A stretch of DNA of 64,000 nt from CAXQUZ01 sp942491145 (lineage in GTDB: Bacteria > Myxococcota_A > UBA796 > UBA2385). The notes under the pieces were generated by a model. The model was not told the origin of the DNA, searched no databases, and was given only the letters and a program-made list of their open reading frames with translations. The first letter of the stretch is position 1. Each line of letters opens with the position of its first letter. The translations under genes were made by a program, and so were the position numbers. This document shows, one piece after another, positions 34,020 through 43,082 of the stretch. The stretch is taken from contig CALOBC010000039.1 in the NCBI GenBank assembly GCA_942491145.1, positions 1 to 64,000 on the forward strand, written 5' to 3'.

Positions 34020-36581
34020 TCAGCCCTTGAGCTGGTCCAGGCGGCGGCGCAGGTTCTTGCGCTCTTCCTTCAAGCTTCCGGCCTCAGCAGCCTTGATGGC
34101 CGCGTTCAGGCGGGTGCGGGCGGCGTCCATGTTGCCCCGCTGCTCGGCCACAGTGGCGAGCGTCGAGTTGGCCGTGAGCACCTTGCGCCAGTCCCGGGCC
34201 TGGGTGGCGGGGGCGATGGAGGCTTCGAGCGCCTGCTCACCTTCGCCGGCCTGGCCGATCTGGAGGAGGGCATGTCCCATGTGGAACAGCAGCTCCTTCA
34301 TGAAGTTGCCGTCCTGGGGGTTGGCCTTCTCGCGCGACTGGCGGAAGAGGCTGACGCCCTCGGTGGGGTGCTTCATCTGGAGGTTATAGAAGCCCAGGTT
34401 GAAGAGGTCCACCGCTTCGAAGCGCTCAAACTTGAGGGCGCGCGTGAGCTCCAGCGTGCGCTTGCCGGCGGTCATGGCGGCCTCGAAGTTGCCGAGGGCA
34501 GCTTGAGACTGGCCGAGCAGGGACACGGCGGACCTCTCCTGAACGGTGGCCTTGACCTGGTTGGCGATGCGGGCGACCTGGTTGAGGACGTCCGCGGCCT
34601 TGGCGTGCTCACGGGAGATGAAGAGGGTCTCACCGAGGGCGAGGCCCGCTTGCAGCGCCTGGGGAGCGAGGCCGGTGCGGCCCGCGATCTCGTTGGCCTT
34701 GCGGAAGTGCTCGATGGCCTGGGGAAGCTTGCGCTCCTGACGGGCGGCGTGGCCCCGCACGAACTCGGCCTGGGCCTGGATCGGCGGCACGGGTGCCAGC
34801 TCTTCGGCGAGGGCGACCTGATCGGTGGCGGCGTTGAGGTTGCCGTCGTTCAGCTCGATGGTGGCGAGGTGGCCATGCACTTCGGCGCGGCGGACCTTGT
34901 CTTCGAGAGCGCCGAACAGCTTGGCGGCGTCCTGGGCCCGGTCACGGGCGCGGTACAGGTCCTGACGGCGCAGGTCGAGCTGGCTGCCGAGGTAGAGCAG
35001 CGTGGCCTGCATCCGACGGTCACCCTTCTCGACGGCCCACTTGTTGGCTTCGTTGAAGAGGGCTTCGGCCTGCTCGGGGTTGCCGCCCTGCTTGAGCAGC
35101 GCATCCATCAGCTGGAGGTAGGTCGCGCGGCGCATTGCCTCGGGCCAGGTCACCTCGTCGAAGTAGCGCAGCATGTCGTTGGTCATGGCCCACATCTGGG
35201 CCTGATCGGCACCCAGCGCCATGCTCCGCATCAGCAAGGAGCGCTGCTCCGAGCCGGCTTCGGCGTACAGCCGCAGAGCCTTCACCACGTAGACGTAGCC
35301 GCGGGGCGCCAGGAAGCGCTCCATGACTTGGGCCACCTGGAGGCGGTGGGCGTTGTCTTCGTCGGTGGTGTGCCGTGCGAGCACACTCTCGCGCAGGAGG
35401 GCCTTGTGGTACTGGTAGACCCAGCTGCCCAAGGCCTCGACGAACTGGAGCTCCTTGTAGACATCTTCGGTCGCGTCGAGCAGATCGTCGACGCTCTCAC
35501 GCTCCAGCGAGCGGATGTCGGCCACCAGCCCGCTGGGGAAGGTGAGGCCAAGCAGAGCGGCCGTGTATGCGACGTTCTCGGCATCCGCGGCGGTGGCTGC
35601 GGGGCGCTTGCCCTCTTCGGCCTCGCCCTCTTCAGTGTCGTCCTTGTCGTCGCCTTCCAGCTCGTCCTCGTCGGGGCTCACATCGGCGATGTCCCCCATG
35701 TTGAACGCGGAGAGGTCGTCGCCCAGCTTGTCTTCGGTCTTCAGCCAGTCCACCAGCTCCGCGATGTAGCCGGGGCGGCCACTGGCGATGCGGGCGATGT
35801 CGGCGGCGGAGGACTCAAGCTCGAGGCTCTGGAGGTAGTTCGCGACTTCCTCTTCGCCCCAGGCTGCCATCTCAAGGTGGTCGAGGTCGTCCTTGCGGCG
35901 GTCGAGCAGGTCAAGCAGCGGCATGGCAAACGACAGGCGCGCCGTGGCATCGACGGGCTCGGTGCTCCAGATGGCGAGCAGGTGCAGCTTCTCGTCTTCG
36001 TCCGCGAGCACTTCTTCCACGAAGGCCTCGAACATGCCGAAGACACCGACGGAGTGGCAGTTGTGGAGGGACTGCACGTCCATCACGATCGGGAAGCGCC
36101 GGGCGATGCCCTTGGCGATCTCGATCAGGCCAATGAGGGGGTTGTCCCGGGGCAGGATGACCTGGAATTCCTGGCTGCCCGCCTTGGGGGCACCCTTCTT
36201 CAGGCCTTCGATGAACGCCTGATACCAGCCCTGAACCCGCTTCGGCTCGCTGGGGAGCTGGGAGCTGAGGGCCATCTCGACCCGGCCCCGCATGGAGGGG
36301 GACCGGTGGAGGGCCTGATAGAGGCCAGCGTAGAGGCGGACAAGGGTCTGAACGCCGTCCTGCTCGTCGCTCACGGCGGCGCGCCAGATCAACGTGTCTT
36401 CGTTCTCGGCAACGGCCTGACGGGCGAATTCACCGGTCAGCGCGCGCTTGCCGCCCCCCAGAGGGGCGACCAGGTGCACGATGCGGGGCTCGCCATCGCG
36501 GGCGGACTGCCAGTGCTCCCGAAGGATTGCGAGGTCGGCCTCGCGGGCGACGAAGGTGGACTGGTTGGACTCGTCGGCCAC
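34020..36581 (-). CDS. Large AAA/STAND-like protein with TPR repeats and degenerate P-loop
   Basis: 853 residues. The N-terminal about 270 residues resemble the AAA_16/STAND ATPase module: FVAREADLAILREHW (typical entry motif), a Walker A-like APLGGGKRALTG where Arg replaces the Thr/Ser after Lys45, and a Walker B-like FPIVMDVQSLH with a single Asp. An acidic insert (DEDELEGDDKDDTEEGEAEE) sits near residue 320. Residues about 380-850 are alpha-helical TPR-like repeats (AQAEFVRGHAARQERKLPQ, AVDLFNLGFYNLQMKHPTEG). The start is GTG 36581. No output domain or partner gene. It may be a scaffold that binds nucleotide weakly or not at all. Confidence 0.75.
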   Translation of the reverse strand: MADESNQSTFVAREADLAILREHWQSARDGEPRIVHLVAPLGGGKRALTGEFARQAVAENEDTLIWRAAVSDEQDGVQTLVRLYAGLYQALHRSPSMRGRVEMALSSQLPSEPKRVQGWYQAFIEGLKKGAPKAGSQEFQVILPRDNPLIGLIEIAKGIARRFPIVMDVQSLHNCHSVGVFGMFEAFVEEVLADEDEKLHLLAIWSTEPVDATARLSFAMPLLDLLDRRKDDLDHLEMAAWGEEEVANYLQSLELESSAADIARIASGRPGYIAELVDWLKTEDKLGDDLSAFNMGDIADVSPDEDELEGDDKDDTEEGEAEEGKRPAATAADAENVAYTAALLGLTFPSGLVADIRSLERESVDDLLDATEDVYKELQFVEALGSWVYQYHKALLRESVLARHTTDEDNAHRLQVAQVMERFLAPRGYVYVVKALRLYAEAGSEQRSLLMRSMALGADQAQMWAMTNDMLRYFDEVTWPEAMRRATYLQLMDALLKQGGNPEQAEALFNEANKWAVEKGDRRMQATLLYLGSQLDLRRQDLYRARDRAQDAAKLFGALEDKVRRAEVHGHLATIELNDGNLNAATDQVALAEELAPVPPIQAQAEFVRGHAARQERKLPQAIEHFRKANEIAGRTGLAPQALQAGLALGETLFISREHAKAADVLNQVARIANQVKATVQERSAVSLLGQSQAALGNFEAAMTAGKRTLELTRALKFERFEAVDLFNLGFYNLQMKHPTEGVSLFRQSREKANPQDGNFMKELLFHMGHALLQIGQAGEGEQALEASIAPATQARDWRKVLTANSTLATVAEQRGNMDAARTRLNAAIKAAEAGSLKEERKNLRRRLDQLKG

Positions 36582-36980
36582 GGCGGGACTCCGATGAAAG
36601 CGGGGGGAGTGGAGCAGAGCGGGGGCTGCGGGGGACCCACCCCAACAGGGGCGTGGTTCCGCGGGGCACCCGGCTCAAGCAACATCGCCAGCAAGATCAA
36701 TAGTTTGCGCTGGCGGGCTGCGACCAGAAAAGGCAGTGCGCGGTCGAGTGCCGCGAGCTGCGCAGGCGAAAACAGAGCTTCCGCGCCGGTGCCCCGCTGG
36801 GGGGCGCGTGACGCGGTCTTGTGGGGGGGAACGTCCGGTGCCTGAGAACCCGGAGCGCTGCTGCCCACGAGGGCCGGTGCATATAAAGGGCGCCGGTGCC
36901 CGCGTCCAACCTTGCGCGCGGCTGGGTTCGGTTCCGCGTTTGCGGCGCTGAAGCTATATTGCCCCGCCCCGGAGGACTCC
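36582..36980. other. Divergent intergenic region with two AT-rich -10-like sites
   Basis: 399 bases between divergent genes, with no supported gene. Against the GC-rich background it has isolated AT islands: TATAAA at 36882-36887 and TATATT at 36955-36960 facing the lipoprotein gene, and AAACTATTGAT (minus strand, near 36700) facing the ATPase gene. Matching -35 boxes are poor. The ribosome site GGAGGA (36971-36976) belongs to the lipoprotein gene. Confidence 0.4.
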
Positions 36981-37556
36981 ATGCCCCACCGTGCTGCTGG
37001 CTCTGGCCATCGCGCCCCTGTTCTGCCCGTCTCCAAGGCTGCGGCCGGCTCTGCCGCGGTCCGTCCCCTCGGGATGGTCTGCCTTGCTGCATCCTTCCTT
37101 GTGGGCTGCGGCGCCGAGGAAGCGGTGCCCGACGGTGTCTGGAAGGTGACGGTGGCCAGCGTCCTCGACGATGACGGGCGCCTGTCCACCGACTGTGTCT
37201 CCGAGGCGCCGACGTACTCCGAGACCTTCGAGTACGAGCTGTATGTGGACGACAGCGGCGGCAGCACCGTCGAGCTCAAGATCGCCGGCGAGAGCTTCGC
37301 CACCGGCCAGCGCCAGGGCTGCAACCTGTCGTACCAGAGCGCCGTCTGGCTCGAGGATCAGTCCACTGGGCTGCTTCAGTGGCAGATCGCGGGCACGGCG
37401 ACCTATCAGGGGTCGGCCGGCGGCTGCGATCTCAGTGATGGGCTCGACTGGCAGGGTGAAGAAGTGCTCACCGTGGTGGAGTCCGAGGACGAGAGTGTGC
37501 CGTCAGGCTGCACGTACTTGATGTCTGCTGAAGGCACGCTGGTCTCTGGCGGATGA
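36981..37556 (+). CDS. Predicted lipoprotein, 191 residues
   Basis: Starts at ATG 36981 with a strong GGAGGA four bases before it. The N-region is unusually long (about 31 residues) before the hydrophobic core and lipobox SFLVGC (Cys43); an internal Met at residue 32 would give a shorter standard signal peptide. The mature part is acidic, with pairs of Cys (DCV, GCN, GCD, GCT), and reads as a beta-rich domain. No family recognised. It lies upstream of moxR in the same direction with a 95-base gap. Confidence 0.65.
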   Translation: MPHRAAGSGHRAPVLPVSKAAAGSAAVRPLGMVCLAASFLVGCGAEEAVPDGVWKVTVASVLDDDGRLSTDCVSEAPTYSETFEYELYVDDSGGSTVELKIAGESFATGQRQGCNLSYQSAVWLEDQSTGLLQWQIAGTATYQGSAGGCDLSDGLDWQGEEVLTVVESEDESVPSGCTYLMSAEGTLVSGG

Positions 37557-37651
37557 TGAACGCCAGGGCCCTGATGTCCCAGAAGGTGTCCTTGGACGTG
37601 TCCGCAAACCTCGACCACTGGCCATCGGCGAACCAAGCGCGGGAGTGACCC

Positions 37652-38623
37652 ATGGTGCAGGGCGAGACCGCAACTCCGGAGGCCCGGCAACGCATCTTGG
37701 CCGACGCCACAGCCGCGCTCGGCCGCGCCCGCAACGCCGTCTGCGCGACCGTTCGGGGCAAGCCTGAAGTGGTCGATCTGGCCCTCGTGGCCGTGGCGGC
37801 AGGCGGGCATGTGTTGGTCGAAGATGTGCCCGGGGTGGGCAAGACCACGCTGGCCCGGGCGGTTGCAGCGGCGATTGGGGGCACCCTCAACCGGGTCCAG
37901 TTCACAAGCGACCTGCTGCCCGGTGACATCACTGGCGTGACCGTGCTCGACCGCCAAGGTGGCTTCGTCTTTCGCAAGGGCCCCGTCTTCGCCAATGTGC
38001 TGCTGGCCGACGAGATCAACCGCGCCGGCCCCAAGACCCAGTCCGCGCTCCTCGAAGCCATGAGCGAGCGCCGGGTGACGGTGGACGGCCAGTCCCACCT
38101 CCTGCCGGACCCCTTCTTGGTGCTGGCCACCCAGAACCCGCTCGACTTCCACGGCACCTTCCCGCTGCCCGACTCCCAGCTCGACCGCTTCCTTGTGCGC
38201 CTGTCCATGGGCTATCCCGACCTCGAAGACGAGCGGGCCATCCTCCGGTCCGGTGGCTTGCGCAGCGCGTCGTTGGCCACCGCCCTCGATCTGGACGATG
38301 TGATCGGCATCATCGCCGCGGTCGACATGGTGACCGTGCACAGCGACCTGGAAGACTACCTATTGCGCATCGTGCGGGCGACGCGGACCGACCCCCGGTT
38401 CCTGCGCGGTGTCAGCACCCGCGGTGCCGAGGCGCTGTACCGAGCTTCGCGGGCCCGGGCCTTGCTGTCCAAGCGCGACTACGTGATCCCTGAAGACGTC
38501 TACGACCTTGTCCTGCCGGTTCTCGCTCACCGCCTCATCGCCCGCGCCGAGGGGGAACGACCGGGCGCAGCGGCTGTGGCTGCGCTGGGTGGGTTGCTTG
38601 AGGACGTGCGGCCGCCCGCGTGA
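37652..38623 (+). CDS. moxR: MoxR-family AAA+ ATPase
   Basis: 323-residue AAA+ chaperone-like ATPase. Walker A VPGVGKTTLA, Walker B VLLADEINRAGPKTQ, sensor-1 region VLATQNPLDFHGTFPLP and the MoxR-typical QLDRFLVRLSMGYPD are all present, so it should be active. MoxR ATPases act on metal-cofactor or membrane/surface protein assembly and are commonly encoded with DUF58 proteins. Its stop overlaps the start of the DUF58 gene (GTGA). Confidence 0.92.
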   Translation: MVQGETATPEARQRILADATAALGRARNAVCATVRGKPEVVDLALVAVAAGGHVLVEDVPGVGKTTLARAVAAAIGGTLNRVQFTSDLLPGDITGVTVLDRQGGFVFRKGPVFANVLLADEINRAGPKTQSALLEAMSERRVTVDGQSHLLPDPFLVLATQNPLDFHGTFPLPDSQLDRFLVRLSMGYPDLEDERAILRSGGLRSASLATALDLDDVIGIIAAVDMVTVHSDLEDYLLRIVRATRTDPRFLRGVSTRGAEALYRASRARALLSKRDYVIPEDVYDLVLPVLAHRLIARAEGERPGAAAVAALGGLLEDVRPPA

Positions 38624-39597
38624 AGGGTCCACTGAGTCGGGACGAGTGGTGGGTCCGCTGGCTCCCCGAGCGCATGCGAGAGCGGGCCCGTCGGAGAATC
38701 CGCGCGCGCCTGACCACCGATGGCATCTGGTTTTTGGTGGTCACGGTGGGCGTCATGCTCGCTGCGGTAAACACCGGGAACAACCTGCTTTACCTTGTTC
38801 TCGCGAGTCTCCTGGCCACCTTGTTGGTGTCGAATGTGCTCGCGGAGTGGAACCTCCGGGGCCTTCATGTGGGCCGCCGGCTCCCGGTGGAGGTCTTCGC
38901 TTCTCAGGCCGCGGCCGGTGCATTCATCGTCGAGAACCGCCGTCGGCTGGGCAAGAGCTGGACGCTGCGGCTCGCTGAAGAAGACCCAGAGACGGGCGCG
39001 GTGATCGCTGAAGCCAGGCTGCTTCAGCTCGCTGCTGGGGCCCAAGTGGACGTCGGCGCGGGCTGGATGCTGCCCGAGCGAGGGCAAGTGCAGCTGCGGC
39101 GGCTGCGGCTGGAGAGCGGGTACCCCTTCGGGCTCATGCGTCGCTGGCGCCTCATCGAGCTGCCCGCCGAGCTGCTCGTCTATGCTAGGCCCATCGATGG
39201 GGCCGTGTCCCGGGGGCATGGCGGACGGGGCAACCTCGTCCCTGATCCCCGCCAGCGCAGCCGAGACGGCGATCTCATCGGCCTGCGCGAGTATGTCCCG
39301 GGGGATCCCATTCGAGACGTGCACTGGCCCACCACGGCACGCACCGGTCAGGCCATGGTGGTGCAACGAGAAGGCCAGCATGCGCAGGAGGTCGAGATCC
39401 TCGTCGATCCCCGGTCACCGAGGGAGCTCGCCATTTCCCGGGCGACGGGGGAAGTCTTGCGCCAGTTCTTTTGGGGGCGGGCGGTCGGTCTGAGCTTGGA
39501 TGGTCGCCGGCACGCGCCCCGGGGAGGACAGGGCTGGCGACGGCACCTGTTGACCTTGCTGGCGCTGGCTTCGGAGCAGGCCGAGGAGGGGCGTTGA
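38620..39597 (+). CDS. DUF58 family membrane protein
   Basis: 325 residues. Two hydrophobic helices (IWFLVVTVGVMLAAVNTG and LLYLVLASLLATLLVSNVL) are followed by a large soluble region holding the DUF58 signature GLREYVPGDPIRDVHWPTTA (residues about 220-245) and a vWA-like end (QEVEILVD). GTG 38620 lies in the moxR stop (GTGA). The MoxR-DUF58-transglutaminase order is a widespread conserved cluster of uncertain function, often tied to envelope or stress processes. Confidence 0.9.
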   Translation: MKGPLSRDEWWVRWLPERMRERARRRIRARLTTDGIWFLVVTVGVMLAAVNTGNNLLYLVLASLLATLLVSNVLAEWNLRGLHVGRRLPVEVFASQAAAGAFIVENRRRLGKSWTLRLAEEDPETGAVIAEARLLQLAAGAQVDVGAGWMLPERGQVQLRRLRLESGYPFGLMRRWRLIELPAELLVYARPIDGAVSRGHGGRGNLVPDPRQRSRDGDLIGLREYVPGDPIRDVHWPTTARTGQAMVVQREGQHAQEVEILVDPRSPRELAISRATGEVLRQFFWGRAVGLSLDGRRHAPRGGQGWRRHLLTLLALASEQAEEGR

Positions 39598-41660
39598 GCG
39601 GGCCGCCGTCGTCGATCGCGCTGCGCCGCAAGGTCGAGCTGGTGACCGTTTTGGTCGGACTGGGTGCCGCGGCTGCTTCGGGTCCTGCTGGGCTGGGCAT
39701 CGCCATCGGCGCCGCCACAGCGGTCCTCGCGGCACAGCGCTGGCGTCAGCCTCCGCGGCCCCAGACCCTCGCCCGCTGGCGCCTCGCGAACGCCGCGGTG
39801 CTCGTGATGTGCATGATCCTCGGTGCCCTCGGGGTGCCCCTGCTGGCCGTGGGTCTGGGTCTGGTCGCCTGGCTTCAGGTGCACCGGGCATGGACCGGTT
39901 CGACCAGCCAAGACGCCCGCGTCGCCCTGCTGTTGACCCTGCTGCATGTGCTGCTGGCCTGCATTCTCAGCATCTCCTTCTGGCTGGCCCTCATCTTTGC
40001 GCTGTTTGCGGGACTGGTCCCCGTGCACCTGCTGCTGGCCCACCTCGAAGACGGCACCCCCGCGGGAGCCCTCGGTCGCAGCCGCCGCATCGGTGGGCTG
40101 TGGTTGGTGGCGCCCGTGGTGCTTGTGGGCAGCCTGGGCCTGTTCTTGACGATTCCGCGCATGCAGGCGGGCGGGGTGGGCGGCACGCTGCAAGACTCCG
40201 TCGTGGGCTTCTCCGAGGGCATGAACCTCGGCGACCTGGGCGAGATCAAGGACAACCCCGCCGTGTTCATGCGGGTGCGCATCACCGACGAGCGGGGCGA
40301 GGTGCGGCGTGAGCCCACCTACTTCCGGGGCTCCGCACTGGACCACTTCGACGGCACGTCGTGGCAAGCCACCCTGGACGGACGGGTGGAGGCTGGTTGG
40401 TGGCCCGACTCGCCGGGGCCTGGCGTCGAGATCCTGCGTCAGGAGATTGTCCAGAAGACTGTGGATGGGGGCGTCTTGTTCGGTGTGCCCCACGTGCACA
40501 GTGTCGACGGCGTCCGTGGGCGGCCGGCGCTGGATCTGAACGGCACTTGGCGCATGGACAGCAGCGCGAGCACCATCGAGTATGTCGTGCGCAGCGTGGT
40601 TCGCGACCGTCGGGCCCCCGTCGCGTCCACGCCTGCCGACCGCACGCGGGCCGCGGGCATGCGTGCAGAACAAGCGGTCATCCGGTCTGGCGCGCTGACC
40701 ACCTTGCCGCCGGGCCTGGATCCCCGTGTGGCCGAGCTTGCGGCGGAGTGGGCGGCAGAGGCCGGTCCGGACGCCGGGCCCCTCGACAAGGCCGAAGCCA
40801 TCGAGACCGCGATGCGCCGGGAGCTGCAGTACACGCTGGTTCCCGACGTGGAAGACCTGCGCCAGCCGCTGCCCGACTTCTTGTTTCGCAGTCGCCGCGG
40901 GCACTGTGAGTTCTTCGCGACCGGACTGGCCGTGATGCTGCGCGCCGAGGGGATTCCCGCACGGGTCGCCAACGGGTTCTATGGCGGAGAGTGGAACACA
41001 TACGGTGAATATCTTATTGTGCGCCAACGGGACGCCCATGCGTGGGTGGAGGCCTGGATTCCCGAGCGGGGCTGGGTGCAGTTGGACGCCACGCCCGCCT
41101 CCGACACCCTCGCCGAGCCCTCCGCGGTGTGGGCAGCGCTGGACCTCGCCGGCGAGCGGTGGGAGCGTCTGGTGCTGGACTTTGATCTGGAGGATCAGGT
41201 CGGTGCGGTGATGGGCGCATTCAGCGCATTCAGCGCATTCAGCGCGTTGTCCGCGGGCGGGATTGGGGGCGGGGCTGCGGCGGCGGGTGGCGGGCTGCTC
41301 GGCGCTGGCGCGCTGGTGGTGGGGCTGGGGCTCACGGGACGTCTGATCTCGTTGCTGATGGGCTTTCTGGCCGGCGAAAAGTCCATCCGTCGGCGTCGGG
41401 CCACCGCCCTGCGCCGCATCCACCGTCAAGCGCGCCGCCTCGTCGAGAAGCGTGGCTGGCAGCTCCCCCACGGACTCCCGCCGGTGAAGGCTGCCGAGCA
41501 CTTGGTCCACATCGCCGGGGACCAAGCCGAGCCGCTGCTCGTCATCGCCTGGGCGCTGTACCGGGCGGAGTACGGCGGTCAAGCCGTGGCCCGCGAAGAA
41601 GCCCGGGTGGCCCTCAAGTCCCTCAAGCGGAGCCTTCCCAGTCGGGTGCGCCCTCGCTGA
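39594..41660 (+). CDS. TgpA-like membrane transglutaminase (DUF3488 plus transglutaminase core)
   Basis: 688 residues. An N-terminal membrane block of about six helices (DUF3488/TgpA_N type) leads to a periplasmic segment and a transglutaminase/papain-like core with an intact triad: Cys438 (GHCEFFA), His482 (DAHAWVEA), Asp498 (LDATPAS). A further helix and a C-terminal DUF4129-like cytoplasmic tail follow. TTG 39594 overlaps the DUF58 stop (TTGA), with GAGGAGG just upstream, so this unusual start is well supported. A small FSA triplet repeat (41217-41243) lies between core and last helix. Confidence 0.9.
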   Translation: MSGPPSSIALRRKVELVTVLVGLGAAAASGPAGLGIAIGAATAVLAAQRWRQPPRPQTLARWRLANAAVLVMCMILGALGVPLLAVGLGLVAWLQVHRAWTGSTSQDARVALLLTLLHVLLACILSISFWLALIFALFAGLVPVHLLLAHLEDGTPAGALGRSRRIGGLWLVAPVVLVGSLGLFLTIPRMQAGGVGGTLQDSVVGFSEGMNLGDLGEIKDNPAVFMRVRITDERGEVRREPTYFRGSALDHFDGTSWQATLDGRVEAGWWPDSPGPGVEILRQEIVQKTVDGGVLFGVPHVHSVDGVRGRPALDLNGTWRMDSSASTIEYVVRSVVRDRRAPVASTPADRTRAAGMRAEQAVIRSGALTTLPPGLDPRVAELAAEWAAEAGPDAGPLDKAEAIETAMRRELQYTLVPDVEDLRQPLPDFLFRSRRGHCEFFATGLAVMLRAEGIPARVANGFYGGEWNTYGEYLIVRQRDAHAWVEAWIPERGWVQLDATPASDTLAEPSAVWAALDLAGERWERLVLDFDLEDQVGAVMGAFSAFSAFSALSAGGIGGGAAAAGGGLLGAGALVVGLGLTGRLISLLMGFLAGEKSIRRRRATALRRIHRQARRLVEKRGWQLPHGLPPVKAAEHLVHIAGDQAEPLLVIAWALYRAEYGGQAVAREEARVALKSLKRSLPSRVRPR

Positions 41661-41771
41661 GTGCGGAGGAGGAGCCTTGGGCCTTGGGGGGGTGGTCCCC
41701 AGATCCGATCCCTAGGTCGCGGCAGGGACACCAGCGCCACCCTCGGGGCGGTGCGGTACGGAGACAACCAC

Positions 41772-42107
41772 ATGCAGGAGCAGACGTCCCACGAGCAGGC
41801 ATTGCCCGAGCTCTCGCCGCGGGTGCGGAGCTTGATGGGTGGTGCCGCTGTTGGCTTCTCGGCATTCCTCTTGGCGACCCAGCTTGCGCATGGCGGCGGT
41901 GCCGAGCCCCTTCAAGTCGGTCTGTTGGCCGCGCTTGTGCTGTGCACGGTCGCACTCACTGGAGTGCTGCAGGCCGGTCCCAGCGCTGTGAACGCCTGGT
42001 TGCGCGGGGATCTGGGCCGCACGCCCGAAGACATGCGCTTCGCGATGCAAGCCTTTGCCGCAGCGCCTGGTGCGCCGGTGCCGGCGATGGTGCCCACCGA
42101 AGTCTGA
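41772..42107 (+). CDS. Small two-helix membrane protein
   Basis: 111 residues with two hydrophobic segments (LMGGAAVGFSAFLLATQLA and LQVGLLAALVLCTVALTGVL) and short soluble ends. ATG 41772 has GGAG at 8-base spacing. No family recognised. It lies 111 bases after the transglutaminase gene in the same direction, so it could be part of the same transcript. Confidence 0.6.
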   Translation: MQEQTSHEQALPELSPRVRSLMGGAAVGFSAFLLATQLAHGGGAEPLQVGLLAALVLCTVALTGVLQAGPSAVNAWLRGDLGRTPEDMRFAMQAFAAAPGAPVPAMVPTEV

Positions 42108-42194
42108 GGTCAGCCGCGACCGATCGCCGCGTTAGCCGCCCAATGCCGAGTCCGGTCATCCGTTGGTGACGGGACAGACGGCTGAGGAGTGCGG

Positions 42195-42956
42195 ATGTCC
42201 GATCGAGCTGCTGACGGTGGCCCTGCGCCCGTGTCCACCGCCCAAGATGCCCTCAGTGCGCTGGTGGCGCTGGACAGTGCCGCGCTGGAGCGGTGGTGTG
42301 GGGAGTGCCGGGTGGAGGGCACCATCGCCCAGACCCTCGACCTGTCGCTGAACAAGGGCGACCAGCTGTGGTGCGCCAAGGGCTCGCTGTTGGCCTACTC
42401 TCCCGGGATTCAGTGGCAGCTCAAGATCCCGGGCGGTGCCGGCAAGGCGGTCTCCCGGATGATGTCGGGAGAGAGTGCTTCCCTCGTGCGGGTCCATGCC
42501 GAAAAGACCGCGCGGGTGGTGATCGCAGCGAACCAGCCCGGTCGCTTGGTCACCTGGGATCTGCGCCGAGGGCCCATCGTCTGCACGGCGGGGGCCTTCG
42601 TGGCCGCGCTCGGTGACGTGGACATCGATGTGACGGTCGCGCGCTCCATCGGCGGGGCGCTGTTCGGCGGCGCAGGCCTCTTCATGCAGCGGCTGTCCGG
42701 CGATGGGGTGGTCGTCATCCACGGTGCCGGGGACTTCATTGCTCACGCGCTGGAACCGGGAGAGTCCTTGCTGGTCAGCACGGGCAACCTCGCCTGCTTT
42801 GGCGACAAGGTCGGCTACGGCGTGCGGGGGGTGGGGGGCTGCTTCAAGAGCCTGCTCGGCGGTGAGGGGCTGTTCATGACGGAGCTGACCGGGCCGGGCT
42901 GGGTGATGATGCAGAGCCTCAAGAAGATGCCCGTGCCAGCGAAGAAGGGCCGCTGA
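42195..42956 (+). CDS. AIM24 family protein
   Basis: 253 residues matching the AIM24/TIGR00266 family: GDQLWCAKGSLLAYSPGIQW at the start of the beta-rich core, GGAGLFMQRLSGDGVVVIHG in the middle, and LVSTGNLACFGDKVGYGVR near the end. The family has a double-stranded beta-helix-like fold, named from yeast mitochondrial AIM24; bacterial members have no fixed function. ATG 42195 has AGGAG five bases upstream. It lies between a small membrane protein and the sulfatase-fold gene, all co-directional. Confidence 0.85.
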   Translation: MSDRAADGGPAPVSTAQDALSALVALDSAALERWCGECRVEGTIAQTLDLSLNKGDQLWCAKGSLLAYSPGIQWQLKIPGGAGKAVSRMMSGESASLVRVHAEKTARVVIAANQPGRLVTWDLRRGPIVCTAGAFVAALGDVDIDVTVARSIGGALFGGAGLFMQRLSGDGVVVIHGAGDFIAHALEPGESLLVSTGNLACFGDKVGYGVRGVGGCFKSLLGGEGLFMTELTGPGWVMMQSLKKMPVPAKKGR

Positions 42957-43082
42957 TCCCGGCCTCGCTGCGCCCAAGCGGCCTTGGGTGCGGCTGGCAG
43001 GCGCCCAAGGTCCACAGCGGGTCGATGGGGCGGGCAACGGGAAGGTGGGCAGCGCTCGAGGATCTCGGGTTGAGGAGGCGGG

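Noticed and set aside
33921..36845. A 974-codon open frame on the plus strand opposite the TPR ATPase gene
   Set aside because: It is the antisense shadow of a real gene in high-GC sequence. Its translation is low-complexity Val/Leu/Gly/His without motifs, while the minus strand has clear domain motifs and a ribosome site.
36697..37092. Open frame of 131 codons on the minus strand between the ATPase and lipoprotein genes
   Set aside because: Gln/Arg/Pro-rich translation without motifs, overlaps the lipoprotein's signal-peptide region, and no ribosome site.
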